A stretch of 64,000 nucleotides of DNA, taken from positions 62,001-126,000 of the forward strand of contig NZ_DASUVO010000045.1 of assembly GCF_036378875.1 (NCBI RefSeq), written 5' to 3'. Source of the DNA: Actinophytocola sp036378875 (GTDB lineage: Bacteria; Actinomycetota; Actinomycetes; Mycobacteriales; Pseudonocardiaceae). Under the pieces are notes generated by a model. That model worked only from the letters and a program-made list of their open reading frames with translations, ran no database searches and was not told where the DNA came from. Position numbers and translations under genes: made by a program. Positions 1 through 7,748 of the stretch are shown here, one piece after another; positions within the stretch are counted from its first letter, which is position 1, and each line of letters begins with the position of its first letter.

Positions 1-343
1 GGATCCTCGGGAGGAAGAAGTCCTTCTGTGCCGGGGTGCCGAACACCTGCAGCGTCGGGCCGACGGTCTGCAGCGTGACGCCCGGCAGAGGAATGTCGGC
101 GCGGGCGGCCTCGTTGACGAAGATCTGCTGCTCGACCAGGCCGAAGCCGCGACCGCCGTACTCCTGCGGCCAGCCGACGCCGAGCCAGCCGTCCCGGCCC
201 ATGCGACGCACGACCGCGCGATAGGTCTCGCCGTGCCGCTCGACGAGCAGCGCCTCACGTTCCGAAGTGGACATGAGATCGCGGAAGTACTCGCGTAGTT
301 CCAGGGTGAGCGCGTGCTGTGCGGGGGTGAGCTCGATGTCCAT
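1..343 (-). CDS. fadE26: Acyl-CoA dehydrogenase large subunit, FadE26/ChsE4-like (partial)
   Basis: Only the N-terminal 114 residues are present; the gene runs off the left edge. It begins MDIELTPAQHALTLELREYF and contains GRDGWLGVGWPQEYGG and the following helix, typical of the N-terminal alpha domain of FAD-dependent acyl-CoA dehydrogenases. From memory it resembles Mtb FadE26, one subunit of the heteromeric ChsE4-ChsE5 enzyme that dehydrogenates C8/C5 side chains of steroid-CoA thioesters. Start is ATG at 343. The FadE27-like gene upstream ends 1 nt before it (stop at 345-347), consistent with co-transcribed, co-assembled subunits. The catalytic Glu region is outside the window, so activity cannot be judged. 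Confidence 0.8.
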   Translation of the reverse strand, partial: MDIELTPAQHALTLELREYFRDLMSTSEREALLVERHGETYRAVVRRMGRDGWLGVGWPQEYGGRGFGLVEQQIFVNEAARADIPLPGVTLQTVGPTLQVFGTPAQKDFFLPRI

Positions 344-344
344 G

Positions 345-1325
345 TCAGACCTCCGCCAGCCGGCGCTCGACGCCACCCAGCTGTCGGACCAGGTCCTTGA
401 TGGCGGAGTAGAAGCGGTGCAGTGGGTAGCTGACGTCGACGCCGACGCCGCCGTGCAGGTGGTGGCACGTATGGAGCGCGGGCATGGCCTCCTCGGCGAG
501 CCAGTAGGCGGCGACGTCGAGGTCGCTGTCCGGGTCCTTGTCGTGAGCAAGTCGCCAGATCGCCGACCACGCCGCGAGATGCAGTGTCCTGGCCGAGATG
601 TAGACGTCGGCGATCTGCTGTGCCACGGCCTGGAACGTGGCGAGCGGCTTGCCGAACTGTTCGCGGGTGCGGATGTGCGTGGCGGTCAGGTCCAGGGCAC
701 CGGCGAGCAGACCGTCGCCGTAGCCACACGCACCAGCGACCGCGAACCGTTGCAGGGCAGCCGTTGCACAGAGTGCCTCGCCCGGCGTCCCGTCCAGGAC
801 GACGGTGTACTCGGGTGTCCCACCGGCCGAGTAGGTGCGGGTCAGGGTGGTGTCGTCAGGCGAGACGAGGAAAACGGTGTCCCCAACAGGAACCAGGATC
901 CGAAAAGCGGAAGCGGCGTCCGGCACCCCGACGGCCCGGCCGGACAGTGTGCGATGAAGGACGCCTTCCCCACGTCCAGTGAGAGAAAGGCGTCCTTCAT
1001 CGCACGTCACGGAGGCGCGGAGGGCCGCGGTCAGCCGGTGCTCGCCGGTGGCCACCTGCGCCAGTATCTCCTGCTGTTCCGACGAGCCGTGGTGGGCGAT
1101 CGGGAGAACGCCGAGCGCGAGCGTGCTGAACGCAGGCAACGGCGCCGCGACCCGGCCCACCTCGGTCAGCACCACGGCGGTCTCCATCACACCGAGCCCG
1201 TCGCCCGCCAGCAAACCGGCCTGTGCCAGGGCTTTCCACGCCGAGTCCGGATCCGGCTCCCGGGTGAGGATCTCGCGGGTGAGGGCGGCGACCGCCTGCT
1301 GTGTGTCGTCCAGCGCGAAGTCCAT
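345..1325 (-). CDS. fadE27: Acyl-CoA dehydrogenase small subunit, FadE27/ChsE5-like
   Basis: A 326-aa acyl-CoA dehydrogenase beginning MDFALDDTQQAVAALTREI. The C-terminal half carries TREQFGKPLATFQAVAQQIADVYI-type helices and HHLHGGVGVDVSYPLHRF, the FAD-binding C-terminal signature shared with Mtb FadE27. In mycobacteria FadE26 and FadE27 form an alpha2beta2 enzyme of cholesterol side-chain beta-oxidation. The start ATG (1323-1325) overlaps the fadE34 stop by 1 nt (TGATG), so translation is probably coupled. Odd feature: a 19-bp-arm inverted repeat (949-1005) lies in frame in the middle of the gene and encodes about 20 residues around VTCDEGRLSLTGRGEGVLHR. The reading frame stays open through it. 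Confidence 0.82.
   Translation of the reverse strand: MDFALDDTQQAVAALTREILTREPDPDSAWKALAQAGLLAGDGLGVMETAVVLTEVGRVAAPLPAFSTLALGVLPIAHHGSSEQQEILAQVATGEHRLTAALRASVTCDEGRLSLTGRGEGVLHRTLSGRAVGVPDAASAFRILVPVGDTVFLVSPDDTTLTRTYSAGGTPEYTVVLDGTPGEALCATAALQRFAVAGACGYGDGLLAGALDLTATHIRTREQFGKPLATFQAVAQQIADVYISARTLHLAAWSAIWRLAHDKDPDSDLDVAAYWLAEEAMPALHTCHHLHGGVGVDVSYPLHRFYSAIKDLVRQLGGVERRLAEV
949..1005. repeat. Perfect 19-bp-arm inverted repeat inside the fadE27-like CDS
   Basis: Arms 949-967 and 987-1005 are perfect reverse complements (core GCGATGAAGGACGCCTT), separated by a 19-nt loop. The hairpin is entirely coding on the minus strand and keeps the frame. It looks like a small palindromic element of the kind scattered in actinomycete genomes, here sitting in a gene rather than in intergenic DNA. 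Confidence 0.85.
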
Positions 1326-3322
1326 CAGGGTTTCTCCCTTGGCAGGCCGAGGATGCGCTCGCCGACGAGGTTGCGTAGCACCTGTGTGGTGCCACCGGCG
1401 ATGCTGAGGCAGCGGGTGAGCAGCAGCTCGTGCAACACCGGCTCGGTGGTCTCGTCGACGGCCGCGCCGGCCGGACCGAGCAGGTCCACGGCGGCCTCGG
1501 CGACGTCCTGCCGCTGCCGGACCCCGACCAGCTTGCACACGCTCGACTCCGGACCTGGCCCGCGACCGTCCAGCTGCCGCAGCGTGGCCCGAAGGTCCAC
1601 AAGAGACACCGAAAGCCCTTGCGCCACCAGGAACCCGAGGCGCTCACGGGACCAGTAGTCGACGTCGGTGACGAGGGACAGCAGGCGTTCGACCCCATCG
1701 CCGAGCGACGAGCCGCCGCCGAGCGCCACCCGCTCGTTGGCGAGCGTCGTGCGGGCCAGCCGCCAGCCGCCGTCGACCTCGCCCACCACGCACTCGTCCG
1801 GGACGAACACGTCGTCGAGGAACACCTCGTTGAAGCGGGCCTCGCCGGTGATCTCCCGCAGCGGGCGCAGCGTGATGCCCGGAGACTTCATGTCCACGAG
1901 GAAGTACGTGATACCGGAGTGCTTCGGCGCGTCCGGGTTGGTGCGGGCGAGACAGATGCCCCAGTCGGCCTCCACGGCAGCCGACGTCCACACCTTCTGC
2001 CCGGACAGTCCCCAACCCCCCTCCACCCGCACCGCCTTGGTGCGGAGAGAGGCGAGGTCCGAACCGGCGCCCGGCTCCGAGAACAGCTGGCACCAGTGCA
2101 GCTCACCGCGCAACGTCGGTGGCACGAACCGTTTCTGCTGCTCCTCGGTGCCGTGCGAGAGGATCGTCGGCGCGGCCCACGCGCCGATCACCAGGTCCGG
2201 CCGTGTGACACCGGCCTTCGTCAGCTCGTCGTCGATCACGAGCTGCGCCTTGGCGGAGGCCGCGAGCCCGTACGGACGTGGCCAGTGCGGCACCAGGTAC
2301 CCGCTGTCCGCCAGCAGCGATCGCTGCTCCGCTGTGGACAGTCCACTGAGGCTGGCCGCGAACTCCCGTGCCGCCGAACGGGCCGCCTCGTCGTCGGCCA
2401 CCACGCCGAGCCCGCGACGTTCGCCGGCCAGTGCCAGATCGGCGACCCGCCTGCGCCAACGAGCGCTCCCGCCGAGCAGTTGGCGGTTGGCGAGCGCGCG
2501 GCGCAGGTACAGATGGGCGTCGTGTTCCCAGGTGAAGCCGATGCCGCCGAGGATCTGGACGCAGTCCTTGGCGTTGTCGACCGCGGCGTCGAGTGCGAGC
2601 GCCGCGGCGGCGGGCGCGGACAGCGACTCGGGTGCCCGCGCGGCGTCCCAGGCGAGTGCCGCGGCCTGCTCGCTGCGGCACAGCATCTCCGCGCACAGGT
2701 GCTTGACGGCCTGGAAAGAGCCGATGGGCCGGTCGAACTGCTCGCGGATCTTGGCGTAGGCGACCGCGGTGTCGAGGCACCAGCGCGCGATGCCCGCGGC
2801 CTCGGCGGCGAACAGCGTCGCGGCCAGGTGTGTGACGGTGGTGGTGTCGAGGTCGAGCCTGGTGACCGGGACGTCCGTCAGCGTGAGCCGGCCCAGCGGG
2901 CGGGAGAAGTCGAGCGGCGTGAGGGGCGTGAGGGGGTGTTGAACGGTGCACCACGTGTCGCCCGCGCGGAGGAGGACGACGCCGTCGGCGCCGAGCACGG
3001 GGGAGGTGGTGCCGGTGACCCGGTCGCCGGTCACGGTGAGGTCGCCGGGGTCCAGGGCGACGGCCGTGACGTGCGGAAGGTCGAGGAGGCTGCCCAGTGC
3101 GGTGGGCAGCAGCGGTCCGGGGATCAGGTGCCGCGCGGCCGCCGTGAGCGCCGCGGCCTGGTCGGCGAGGGTGCCACCGTCCTGGGTGATCGTGCACAGC
3201 CCCAGTTCGGTGACCATGGTCTGGTGCTTGGTCCAGGCCTGCGGCTCGGTCTCCATCGCGCGGACCGTGGCCAGGGTGTCGGCCCGCCTGGCGGCGTCGC
3301 TGATCGCAGCCTCGAAGGTCAC
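1325..3322 (-). CDS. fadE34: Fused two-domain acyl-CoA dehydrogenase FadE34 (ChsE3)
   Basis: 665 aa, about twice the usual length, with two acyl-CoA dehydrogenase modules in tandem. The N-terminal module (about 1-320) includes REQFDRPIGSFQAVKHLCAE and ILGGIGFTWEHDAHLYLRRA. The C-terminal module (about 330-665) includes the FAD/acyl loop SEPGAGSDLASLRTKAV and ends in GGTTQVLRNLVGERILGLPR. Mtb FadE34 has the same fused layout, oxidises 3-oxo-cholenoyl-CoA-type C24 side chains, and is likewise divergent from kstR. Start chosen as GTG 3322. It lies 7 nt after a TATAGT hexamer that overlaps the KstR box, so the mRNA may be leaderless. A downstream start would cut the conserved N-terminus. Confidence 0.9.
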   Translation of the reverse strand: MTFEAAISDAARRADTLATVRAMETEPQAWTKHQTMVTELGLCTITQDGGTLADQAAALTAAARHLIPGPLLPTALGSLLDLPHVTAVALDPGDLTVTGDRVTGTTSPVLGADGVVLLRAGDTWCTVQHPLTPLTPLDFSRPLGRLTLTDVPVTRLDLDTTTVTHLAATLFAAEAAGIARWCLDTAVAYAKIREQFDRPIGSFQAVKHLCAEMLCRSEQAAALAWDAARAPESLSAPAAAALALDAAVDNAKDCVQILGGIGFTWEHDAHLYLRRALANRQLLGGSARWRRRVADLALAGERRGLGVVADDEAARSAAREFAASLSGLSTAEQRSLLADSGYLVPHWPRPYGLAASAKAQLVIDDELTKAGVTRPDLVIGAWAAPTILSHGTEEQQKRFVPPTLRGELHWCQLFSEPGAGSDLASLRTKAVRVEGGWGLSGQKVWTSAAVEADWGICLARTNPDAPKHSGITYFLVDMKSPGITLRPLREITGEARFNEVFLDDVFVPDECVVGEVDGGWRLARTTLANERVALGGGSSLGDGVERLLSLVTDVDYWSRERLGFLVAQGLSVSLVDLRATLRQLDGRGPGPESSVCKLVGVRQRQDVAEAAVDLLGPAGAAVDETTEPVLHELLLTRCLSIAGGTTQVLRNLVGERILGLPREKP

Positions 3323-3333
3323 ATCGACTACTA

Positions 3334-3347
3334 TAGAACACGTTCTA
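3334..3347. promoter_or_regulatory. KstR operator between fadE34 and kstR (perfect palindrome)
   Basis: TAGAACACGTTCTA, a perfect 14-bp palindrome matching the known KstR motif. On the minus strand its terminal TA starts the hexamer TATAGT (3335-3330), 7 nt from the fadE34 GTG. On the plus strand it starts TAGTTT (3346-3351), giving a kstR leader of roughly 90 nt. It should repress fadE34 and autoregulate kstR. Confidence 0.93.
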
Positions 3348-3445
3348 GTTTTTGTGCTGTGGACGGACGTAACATGTCCGGTACCGGAGTCGCGTAAGGT
3401 ATCTTGAGCAGGCAGGAACGCGTTTCGAAACAGGGGAACCGACCG

Positions 3446-4078
3446 ATGGCGAGACCGCGAACGTCCGGCGCTAACGCGCTGAACGTGCTCACCGACGAGG
3501 AGCTCGGCTCCGCCGCGCAACGGGATCGTCGCAAGAGGATCCTGGACGCGACGATCGCGCTCGCGTCGAAGGGCGGGTTCGAGGCGGTCCAGATGCGGAC
3601 CGTCGCGGAGAAGGCGGACGTCGCTCTCGGCACGCTGTACCGGTACTTCCCGTCGAAGATCCACCTGCTGGTGTCGGGCCTCGCGCGCGAGCTCGAGCGG
3701 GGTCAGGAACGCAACGACCGGTCCGCGATCCCCGGCGACACGGCCTACGACCGGATGCTCTTCGTACTGGGTCGGATCACCCGCGCCATGCAGCGCGACC
3801 CGAACCTCACCGAGGCGATGACCAGGGCGTTCATGTTCGCCGACGCGTCCGCGGCCGCCGAGGTCGACGCCGTCGGCAAGCTGATCGAGCGCATGTTCAC
3901 CCACGCACTGCACGAGGGCGAGCCCACCGAGGAGGACCGGGCGCTGGCCAGGGTCATCGGCGACGTGTGGCTGTCGAACCTGGTGGCCTGGGTGACGCGC
4001 CGGTCCTCGGCCTCGGACGTGGCGGAACGCCTCGAGTTGACCGTTCGCCTACTGCTCACACACAAAGCCACCAGTTAA
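3446..4078 (+). CDS. kstR: TetR-family sterol regulon repressor KstR
   Basis: 210 aa. An N-terminal HTH (about 30-75) reads RRKRILDATIALASKGGFEA, then VADVALGTLYRYFPSK-type recognition helix residues. The C-terminal ligand domain contains AMQRDPNLTEAMTRAFMFAD and ARVIGDVWLSNLVAWVTRR. These strings match Mtb KstR closely. KstR represses sterol side-chain and ring genes and is released by a steroid-CoA thioester. Start ATG 3446 is preferred because AGGGGAAC lies about 8 nt upstream; an in-frame start at 3404 would add an unconserved extension. Divergence from fadE34 over a perfect operator is the same arrangement as in Mtb. Confidence 0.95.
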   Translation: MARPRTSGANALNVLTDEELGSAAQRDRRKRILDATIALASKGGFEAVQMRTVAEKADVALGTLYRYFPSKIHLLVSGLARELERGQERNDRSAIPGDTAYDRMLFVLGRITRAMQRDPNLTEAMTRAFMFADASAAAEVDAVGKLIERMFTHALHEGEPTEEDRALARVIGDVWLSNLVAWVTRRSSASDVAERLELTVRLLLTHKATS

Positions 4079-4103
4079 CTGGACGTGACCGACCCGGCAC
4101 GGC

Positions 4104-4721
4104 ATGCTGGTTCGGGTGTCGCAGAACCCGGCATTTGACCAGATCGGCAAGCAGTACGACGAGTCGTTCGTCGAGCGGGACGAGCAGATCGCCGAGGGCG
4201 CCTGGCTGATCAGCCAGCTCACGCCCCCCGCGCGGGTCCTCGATCTCGGGGTCGGCAGCGGGCTGCCGACGGCCCGGCAGCTTCTCGATGCCGGGGTCGA
4301 GGTCGTCGGCGTCGACGAGTCCGCCGTCATGCTGTCGCTCGCCGAGCGCCAGGCGCCCGGCGGCCGCTACCTCCACCGCGACCTCCGGGACATCGCGGAC
4401 CTCGGCGAGTTCGACGCCGCCGTCGCCTTCTTCTCGTTCATCATGTTGCCGCGCCGGGACATCACGCCGCTGCTGAGCCAACTTCGCGGCCAGTTGCGCG
4501 GGCCCAAGCTGCTGCAGATCGCGATGGTGCTCGGCGACTTCGACGAGCTACCCATCGTCTTCATGGGCGCGCCCACCGCCGTGACCGCCTACCCGCCCGA
4601 CGAACTCGCACATGTCGTCGAGCGGGCCGGCTTCGAGGTCCTCGATCTCCGGGAGGTCGAGGCGGAGGCGGAGCGCAACCGTCTGGAAGTGCAGATCTAC
4701 CTGCGTGCCAAGGGAACCTAA
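4104..4721 (+). CDS. Class I SAM-dependent methyltransferase
   Basis: 205 aa. Rossmann methyltransferase motif I is ARVLDLGVGSGLPT (about 43-56), followed by an acidic strand end VVGVDESAVML (motif II) and FDAAVAFFSFIMLPR (motif IV region). Substrate unknown. The start is ATG 4104, but GTG 4116 (VSQNPAF) is equally possible. It sits 25 nt after kstR on the same strand and its stop overlaps the convergent sigma-factor stop by 4 nt (4718-4721). Co-transcription with kstR is possible but no KstR-linked role is evident. Confidence 0.75.
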   Translation: MLVRVSQNPAFDQIGKQYDESFVERDEQIAEGAWLISQLTPPARVLDLGVGSGLPTARQLLDAGVEVVGVDESAVMLSLAERQAPGGRYLHRDLRDIADLGEFDAAVAFFSFIMLPRRDITPLLSQLRGQLRGPKLLQIAMVLGDFDELPIVFMGAPTAVTAYPPDELAHVVERAGFEVLDLREVEAEAERNRLEVQIYLRAKGT

Positions 4722-5332
4722 ACCCACTCCCCGGGGGTGAGCGCCGCGCGCAGCTTGGCCAGCGCACGGTGCTGCGTGACCCGGACCGCCGTCGGGGTCA
4801 GACCGACCGCGGTCGCCGTCTCCTGCGCCGACAGACCCACGATCAGCCGCAGCACGAGGATCTCCCGCTGCCGGGGTGGCAGCGTGCCGAGCAGCTCGGT
4901 CAGTCGGTGCCGCAGGTCCGCGGCCATCATGATCTGCTCGGGGCTGGCCCCGAGGTCGATGCCGTCCGGCACGTCCGCGGCCGGGTCCGAACGGTCGCGG
5001 CCGGCGCGCCGGTAGTGGTCGGCCACCTTGTGCGCGGCGATGCCGTACACGAACGGAAGAAACGACTCGGGTTCGTCGCCGTACCGCGCCAGCGCGCCCA
5101 GCACGGCCATGCAGATCTCCTGGGCCACGTCGTCCGCCGACGAGTAGGCCGAGCCACTGCGTCCGATGCGTGACCGACAGTAGCGAACTATGGCCGGTCG
5201 GACCCATGCGAACAGCGTCGCGACCGCCTCCTGTTCCCCTGCCATCGACGATCTGACGAGCTCATGGAACGCGGCGCTCTTGAGACGACTGAAGATCTCA
5301 GTAGCATCCGACGACATAACCTGCGCACTCAC
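4718..5332 (-). CDS. ECF-type RNA polymerase sigma factor (SigD/ShbA-like)
   Basis: 204 aa. Region 2 includes SSADDVAQEICMAVLGALAR and SFLPFVYGIAAHKVADHYRR. Region 4 includes LPPRQREILVLRLIVGLSAQ and GLTPTAVRVTQHRALAKLR. The architecture and wording resemble actinobacterial SigD/ShbA-type ECF factors, which in streptomycetes transcribe the principal sigma gene; that role here is only inference. GTG 5332 is preferred because GGAGG lies 5-6 nt upstream; an upstream in-frame start at 5446 would add an unconserved extension. No anti-sigma gene is adjacent. The 294 nt between this start and the GAF-ANTAR gene show no recognisable element. Confidence 0.8.
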   Translation of the reverse strand: MSAQVMSSDATEIFSRLKSAAFHELVRSSMAGEQEAVATLFAWVRPAIVRYCRSRIGRSGSAYSSADDVAQEICMAVLGALARYGDEPESFLPFVYGIAAHKVADHYRRAGRDRSDPAADVPDGIDLGASPEQIMMAADLRHRLTELLGTLPPRQREILVLRLIVGLSAQETATAVGLTPTAVRVTQHRALAKLRAALTPGEWV

Positions 5333-5626
5333 GTGACCTCCACGCCCACCGTCTCCCGCACGTGAGTGATACTCGTAAATTTCAACGGTCAACCAACAGA
5401 GTCCAAGGGCCCTGTTCGATTTCTGTCGGGTCGCGACGACAACCACTCAGAGTAGCGTCCTTCGCAGGGTGCCGACACCACTGCGGTGTGTGACAAGCAC
5501 GGTTAATTGATCTTCGTTTCGGGGTGAATTGAAATGGTTACGGCACAGTGGGATTTTTCGCCAAATAGTGGGCCGGGTGCCGATGACCTTGCCCCCAGCC
5601 TGATCATTCGGCCGTAGTCTTACGTC

Positions 5627-6343
5627 GTGACCAGCAGGCCAGCGGAAGAACTGGCGGAAGCGTTCGTCGAGCTAGCCGACACGTTGTCCGCGGAGTTCGA
5701 GCTTGACGACTTTCTGCGTCTGCTGGCGAATCGCTGCGTTCGGCTGCTCGATGTCGACGCCGCCGGCGTGTTCCTGATCGAGCACGGCGTGGCCGCGTCG
5801 AGCGACCGGCTTACTCTCGTGGAGTTATCGATCCAACGTCACGACGAAGGGCCATGGCGGGACTGCTGCCGCACCGGCGAGGCGATCGCCGTCCCGGACC
5901 TCACCGCGGAGCGGGACCGCTGGCCGAGCTACGTGGCCGCGGTCTGCAAGGCCGGCTTCATGGCGACGCACACGTTCCCGCTCCGGCGCCACGAGGAGCT
6001 GGCCGGCACGCTGACCCTGTACCGGACCGAGCCGGGCGACGTCGCGAAGGAGGACGCCCGCCTGGCCCAGGCCATGGCCGACATCGCGACGATCGGCATC
6101 CTGCGCGCCCGCGCGCTGCACAAGCAGGAGACCCTCGCCGCGCAGCTCCAGCACGCACTGAACAGCCGGGTGGTCATCGAACAGGCGAAGGGCGTGGTGT
6201 CCGAGCGCCTCGGCCTGACCATGCCGGAGGCGTTCGGCGCGTTGCGCACCCACGCACGCAGTCACAACATGCGCGTCAGCGAGCTGGCCTTATCCATAGT
6301 GGACGGCAAGTTCGACACGGACCTGCTCCGCGAGGGCACCTGA
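5627..6343 (+). CDS. GAF-ANTAR transcription antitermination regulator
   Basis: 238 aa starting at GTG 5627. An N-terminal GAF domain (about 15-165) covers ELDDFLRLLANRCVRLLDVD through the mid region. The C-terminal ANTAR domain (about 175-232) contains RVVIEQAKGVVSERLGLTMP and AFGALRTHARSHNMRVSELA. ANTAR proteins bind paired RNA hairpins and suppress termination; the GAF part is the likely sensor. Such GAF-ANTAR proteins are abundant orphans in Pseudonocardiales. There is no partner kinase nearby, so target and signal are unknown. Confidence 0.85.
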   Translation: MTSRPAEELAEAFVELADTLSAEFELDDFLRLLANRCVRLLDVDAAGVFLIEHGVAASSDRLTLVELSIQRHDEGPWRDCCRTGEAIAVPDLTAERDRWPSYVAAVCKAGFMATHTFPLRRHEELAGTLTLYRTEPGDVAKEDARLAQAMADIATIGILRARALHKQETLAAQLQHALNSRVVIEQAKGVVSERLGLTMPEAFGALRTHARSHNMRVSELALSIVDGKFDTDLLREGT

Positions 6344-6345
6344 GG

Positions 6346-7011
6346 TCAGGGCAGCGGCGGGACGAGCCGGTCGATCGAGTCCTGCATGTGTGCCTCGATC
6401 AGTGACGCCAGCAGCTGCTCGTCGCCGTCTGAGATGGCGTTCACCAGTGCCCGGTGTTCGGCCACCAGCTCGTCGGACTCGGGGTAGTGCTTCTGCAGGG
6501 CGGTCAGGCACATGCGGGTCTCGACGAGGAGCGTCTGCGCCATCCGCTCCAGCCGGCTGTTGCCCGAACAGCTCACGAGCGTCTGGTGGAAGGCCTGGTC
6601 CGCGTCGCTCATCGCGTGCCGGTCGCCGCCCGACGCCGCCGTGACCAGCGTGGACAGCGCCTCCGACAGCCGCGCGACGGCCTCGCCCCGGTTGCCCGCC
6701 ATGATCAGCTGGCACGCCATGCGCTCGATGGCCAGGCGGGCGAGATAGACGTCCCGCACGTCCGATGCCGACAGGTCGATCACGAACAGCCCCCGGTGCC
6801 GCTCGCCACGCAGCAACCCCTCCTGCACGAGCCGCTGCATGGCCTCCCGTAACGGACCCCGGCTCACCGCGAAGCGTGCGGCCAGGTCCGACTCGCCCAG
6901 CTGCGTTCCGGGTGCCAGCGTGCCATACATGATCGCCGCCCGCAGTTGCTCGGCGATCAGCTCCGCCGTCGACTGCCGTGCGACCGGCTCCAACTCACCC
7001 AACTCACTCAC
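6346..7011 (-). CDS. GntR-family regulator, FCD subfamily
   Basis: 221 aa. The N-terminal winged helix (about 10-75) reads AEQLRAAIMYGTLAPGTQLG then LAARFAVSRGPLREAMQRL. The C-terminal all-helical FCD ligand domain has VYLARLAIERMACQLI, DQAFHQTLVSCSGNSRL and EHRALVNAISDGDEQL, giving the metal/ligand histidines typical of FCD domains. The GTG start (7009-7011) overlaps the stop of the racemase-like gene by 4 nt (GTGA), so it is the last gene of a four-gene operon starting at 9058. It probably controls this operon and the divergent 9120-11479 operon through the palindrome at 9078-9089. Confidence 0.88.
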   Translation of the reverse strand: MSELGELEPVARQSTAELIAEQLRAAIMYGTLAPGTQLGESDLAARFAVSRGPLREAMQRLVQEGLLRGERHRGLFVIDLSASDVRDVYLARLAIERMACQLIMAGNRGEAVARLSEALSTLVTAASGGDRHAMSDADQAFHQTLVSCSGNSRLERMAQTLLVETRMCLTALQKHYPESDELVAEHRALVNAISDGDEQLLASLIEAHMQDSIDRLVPPLP

Positions 7012-7748
7012 GAGAACAAAGCCCCCAACCCCGTACGCGGCTCGGTAGCGCCCACCAGCCGCAGCCCTTCCCAGACGCTGACCTGGTTCGCGGTCAGCAC
7101 GGGCTTGCCGAGCAAGTCTTCCAAATCGGTCAGCCATTCCACCGTGTGCAGTGCCGTGTCGGGCACGAGGACGGCCTCGGCGTCCGGGTGGTCCTGCGCG
7201 GCCACGAACGACAGCACGTCGTCGCGGCCGAGCGTGCCGACCTCCGCGGCGGTGACGATTCCCTTGCACGACAGCGAAACGACCTCGACGTCCGCGGCGG
7301 CGAGGAACGCCACGAACCGCGCCGCGACGTCCCGCGGGTAGGTCGCCGCCACGGCCACCCGGCGCAGCCCCAGGTGCCGAGCGGCGTTGACGAACGCGAA
7401 GGACGTGCTGGACGCCGGCGCACCGGCCGCCGCGCGCACGCCCTCCACCTGCGCGGACGCGCCGTCCCAACCGAAGACGAAGCTCCCGCTCGTGCACGCC
7501 CACACCGCGGCGTCGACGTCCCCCAACGACCGGGCGCCCTCGGCCAGCACGTCCGCGCCGCCGATGTCCAGCAGCGCGTCGACCCGGTGCGCGTCCTCGC
7601 GCATCAGCGTGTGCACGACCGGCAGCGACACCGCGGTACCGGACGCGGCCAACAGCCGCTCCATCGCCGGGTACTCGTCCTCCGCGCTGTAGCCGGGGTA
7701 GAGGAAGCCGATGGTGGTCACGTTCATCCCCGAGCCAGGCTGTGTCAT
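7008..7748 (-). CDS. Asp/Glu racemase / maleate isomerase-fold enzyme, second catalytic Cys absent
   Basis: 246 aa, Asp/Glu/hydantoin racemase fold. The first catalytic cysteine is visible in VWACTSGSFVFGWDG. At the position where maleate isomerases have a second cysteine, this protein reads EAVLVPDTALHTVEW, with Asp instead of Cys. It ends with the conserved LLGKPVLTANQVSVWEGLRL. A single-Cys active site resembles arylmalonate decarboxylase-type members, so the reaction may differ from cis-trans isomerisation. ATG 7748 overlaps the upstream gene's stop by 4 nt. It is a paralogue of the next gene upstream (7745-8551), which retains both cysteines. Confidence 0.78.
   Translation of the reverse strand: MTQPGSGMNVTTIGFLYPGYSAEDEYPAMERLLAASGTAVSLPVVHTLMREDAHRVDALLDIGGADVLAEGARSLGDVDAAVWACTSGSFVFGWDGASAQVEGVRAAAGAPASSTSFAFVNAARHLGLRRVAVAATYPRDVAARFVAFLAAADVEVVSLSCKGIVTAAEVGTLGRDDVLSFVAAQDHPDAEAVLVPDTALHTVEWLTDLEDLLGKPVLTANQVSVWEGLRLVGATEPRTGLGALFS

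Noticed and set aside
5447..5626. Possible small RNA or riboswitch between the ECF sigma factor and GAF-ANTAR genes
   Set aside because: No paired helices or terminator-like hairpin followed by a T-run could be recognised by eye; nothing beyond a plain promoter region is supported.
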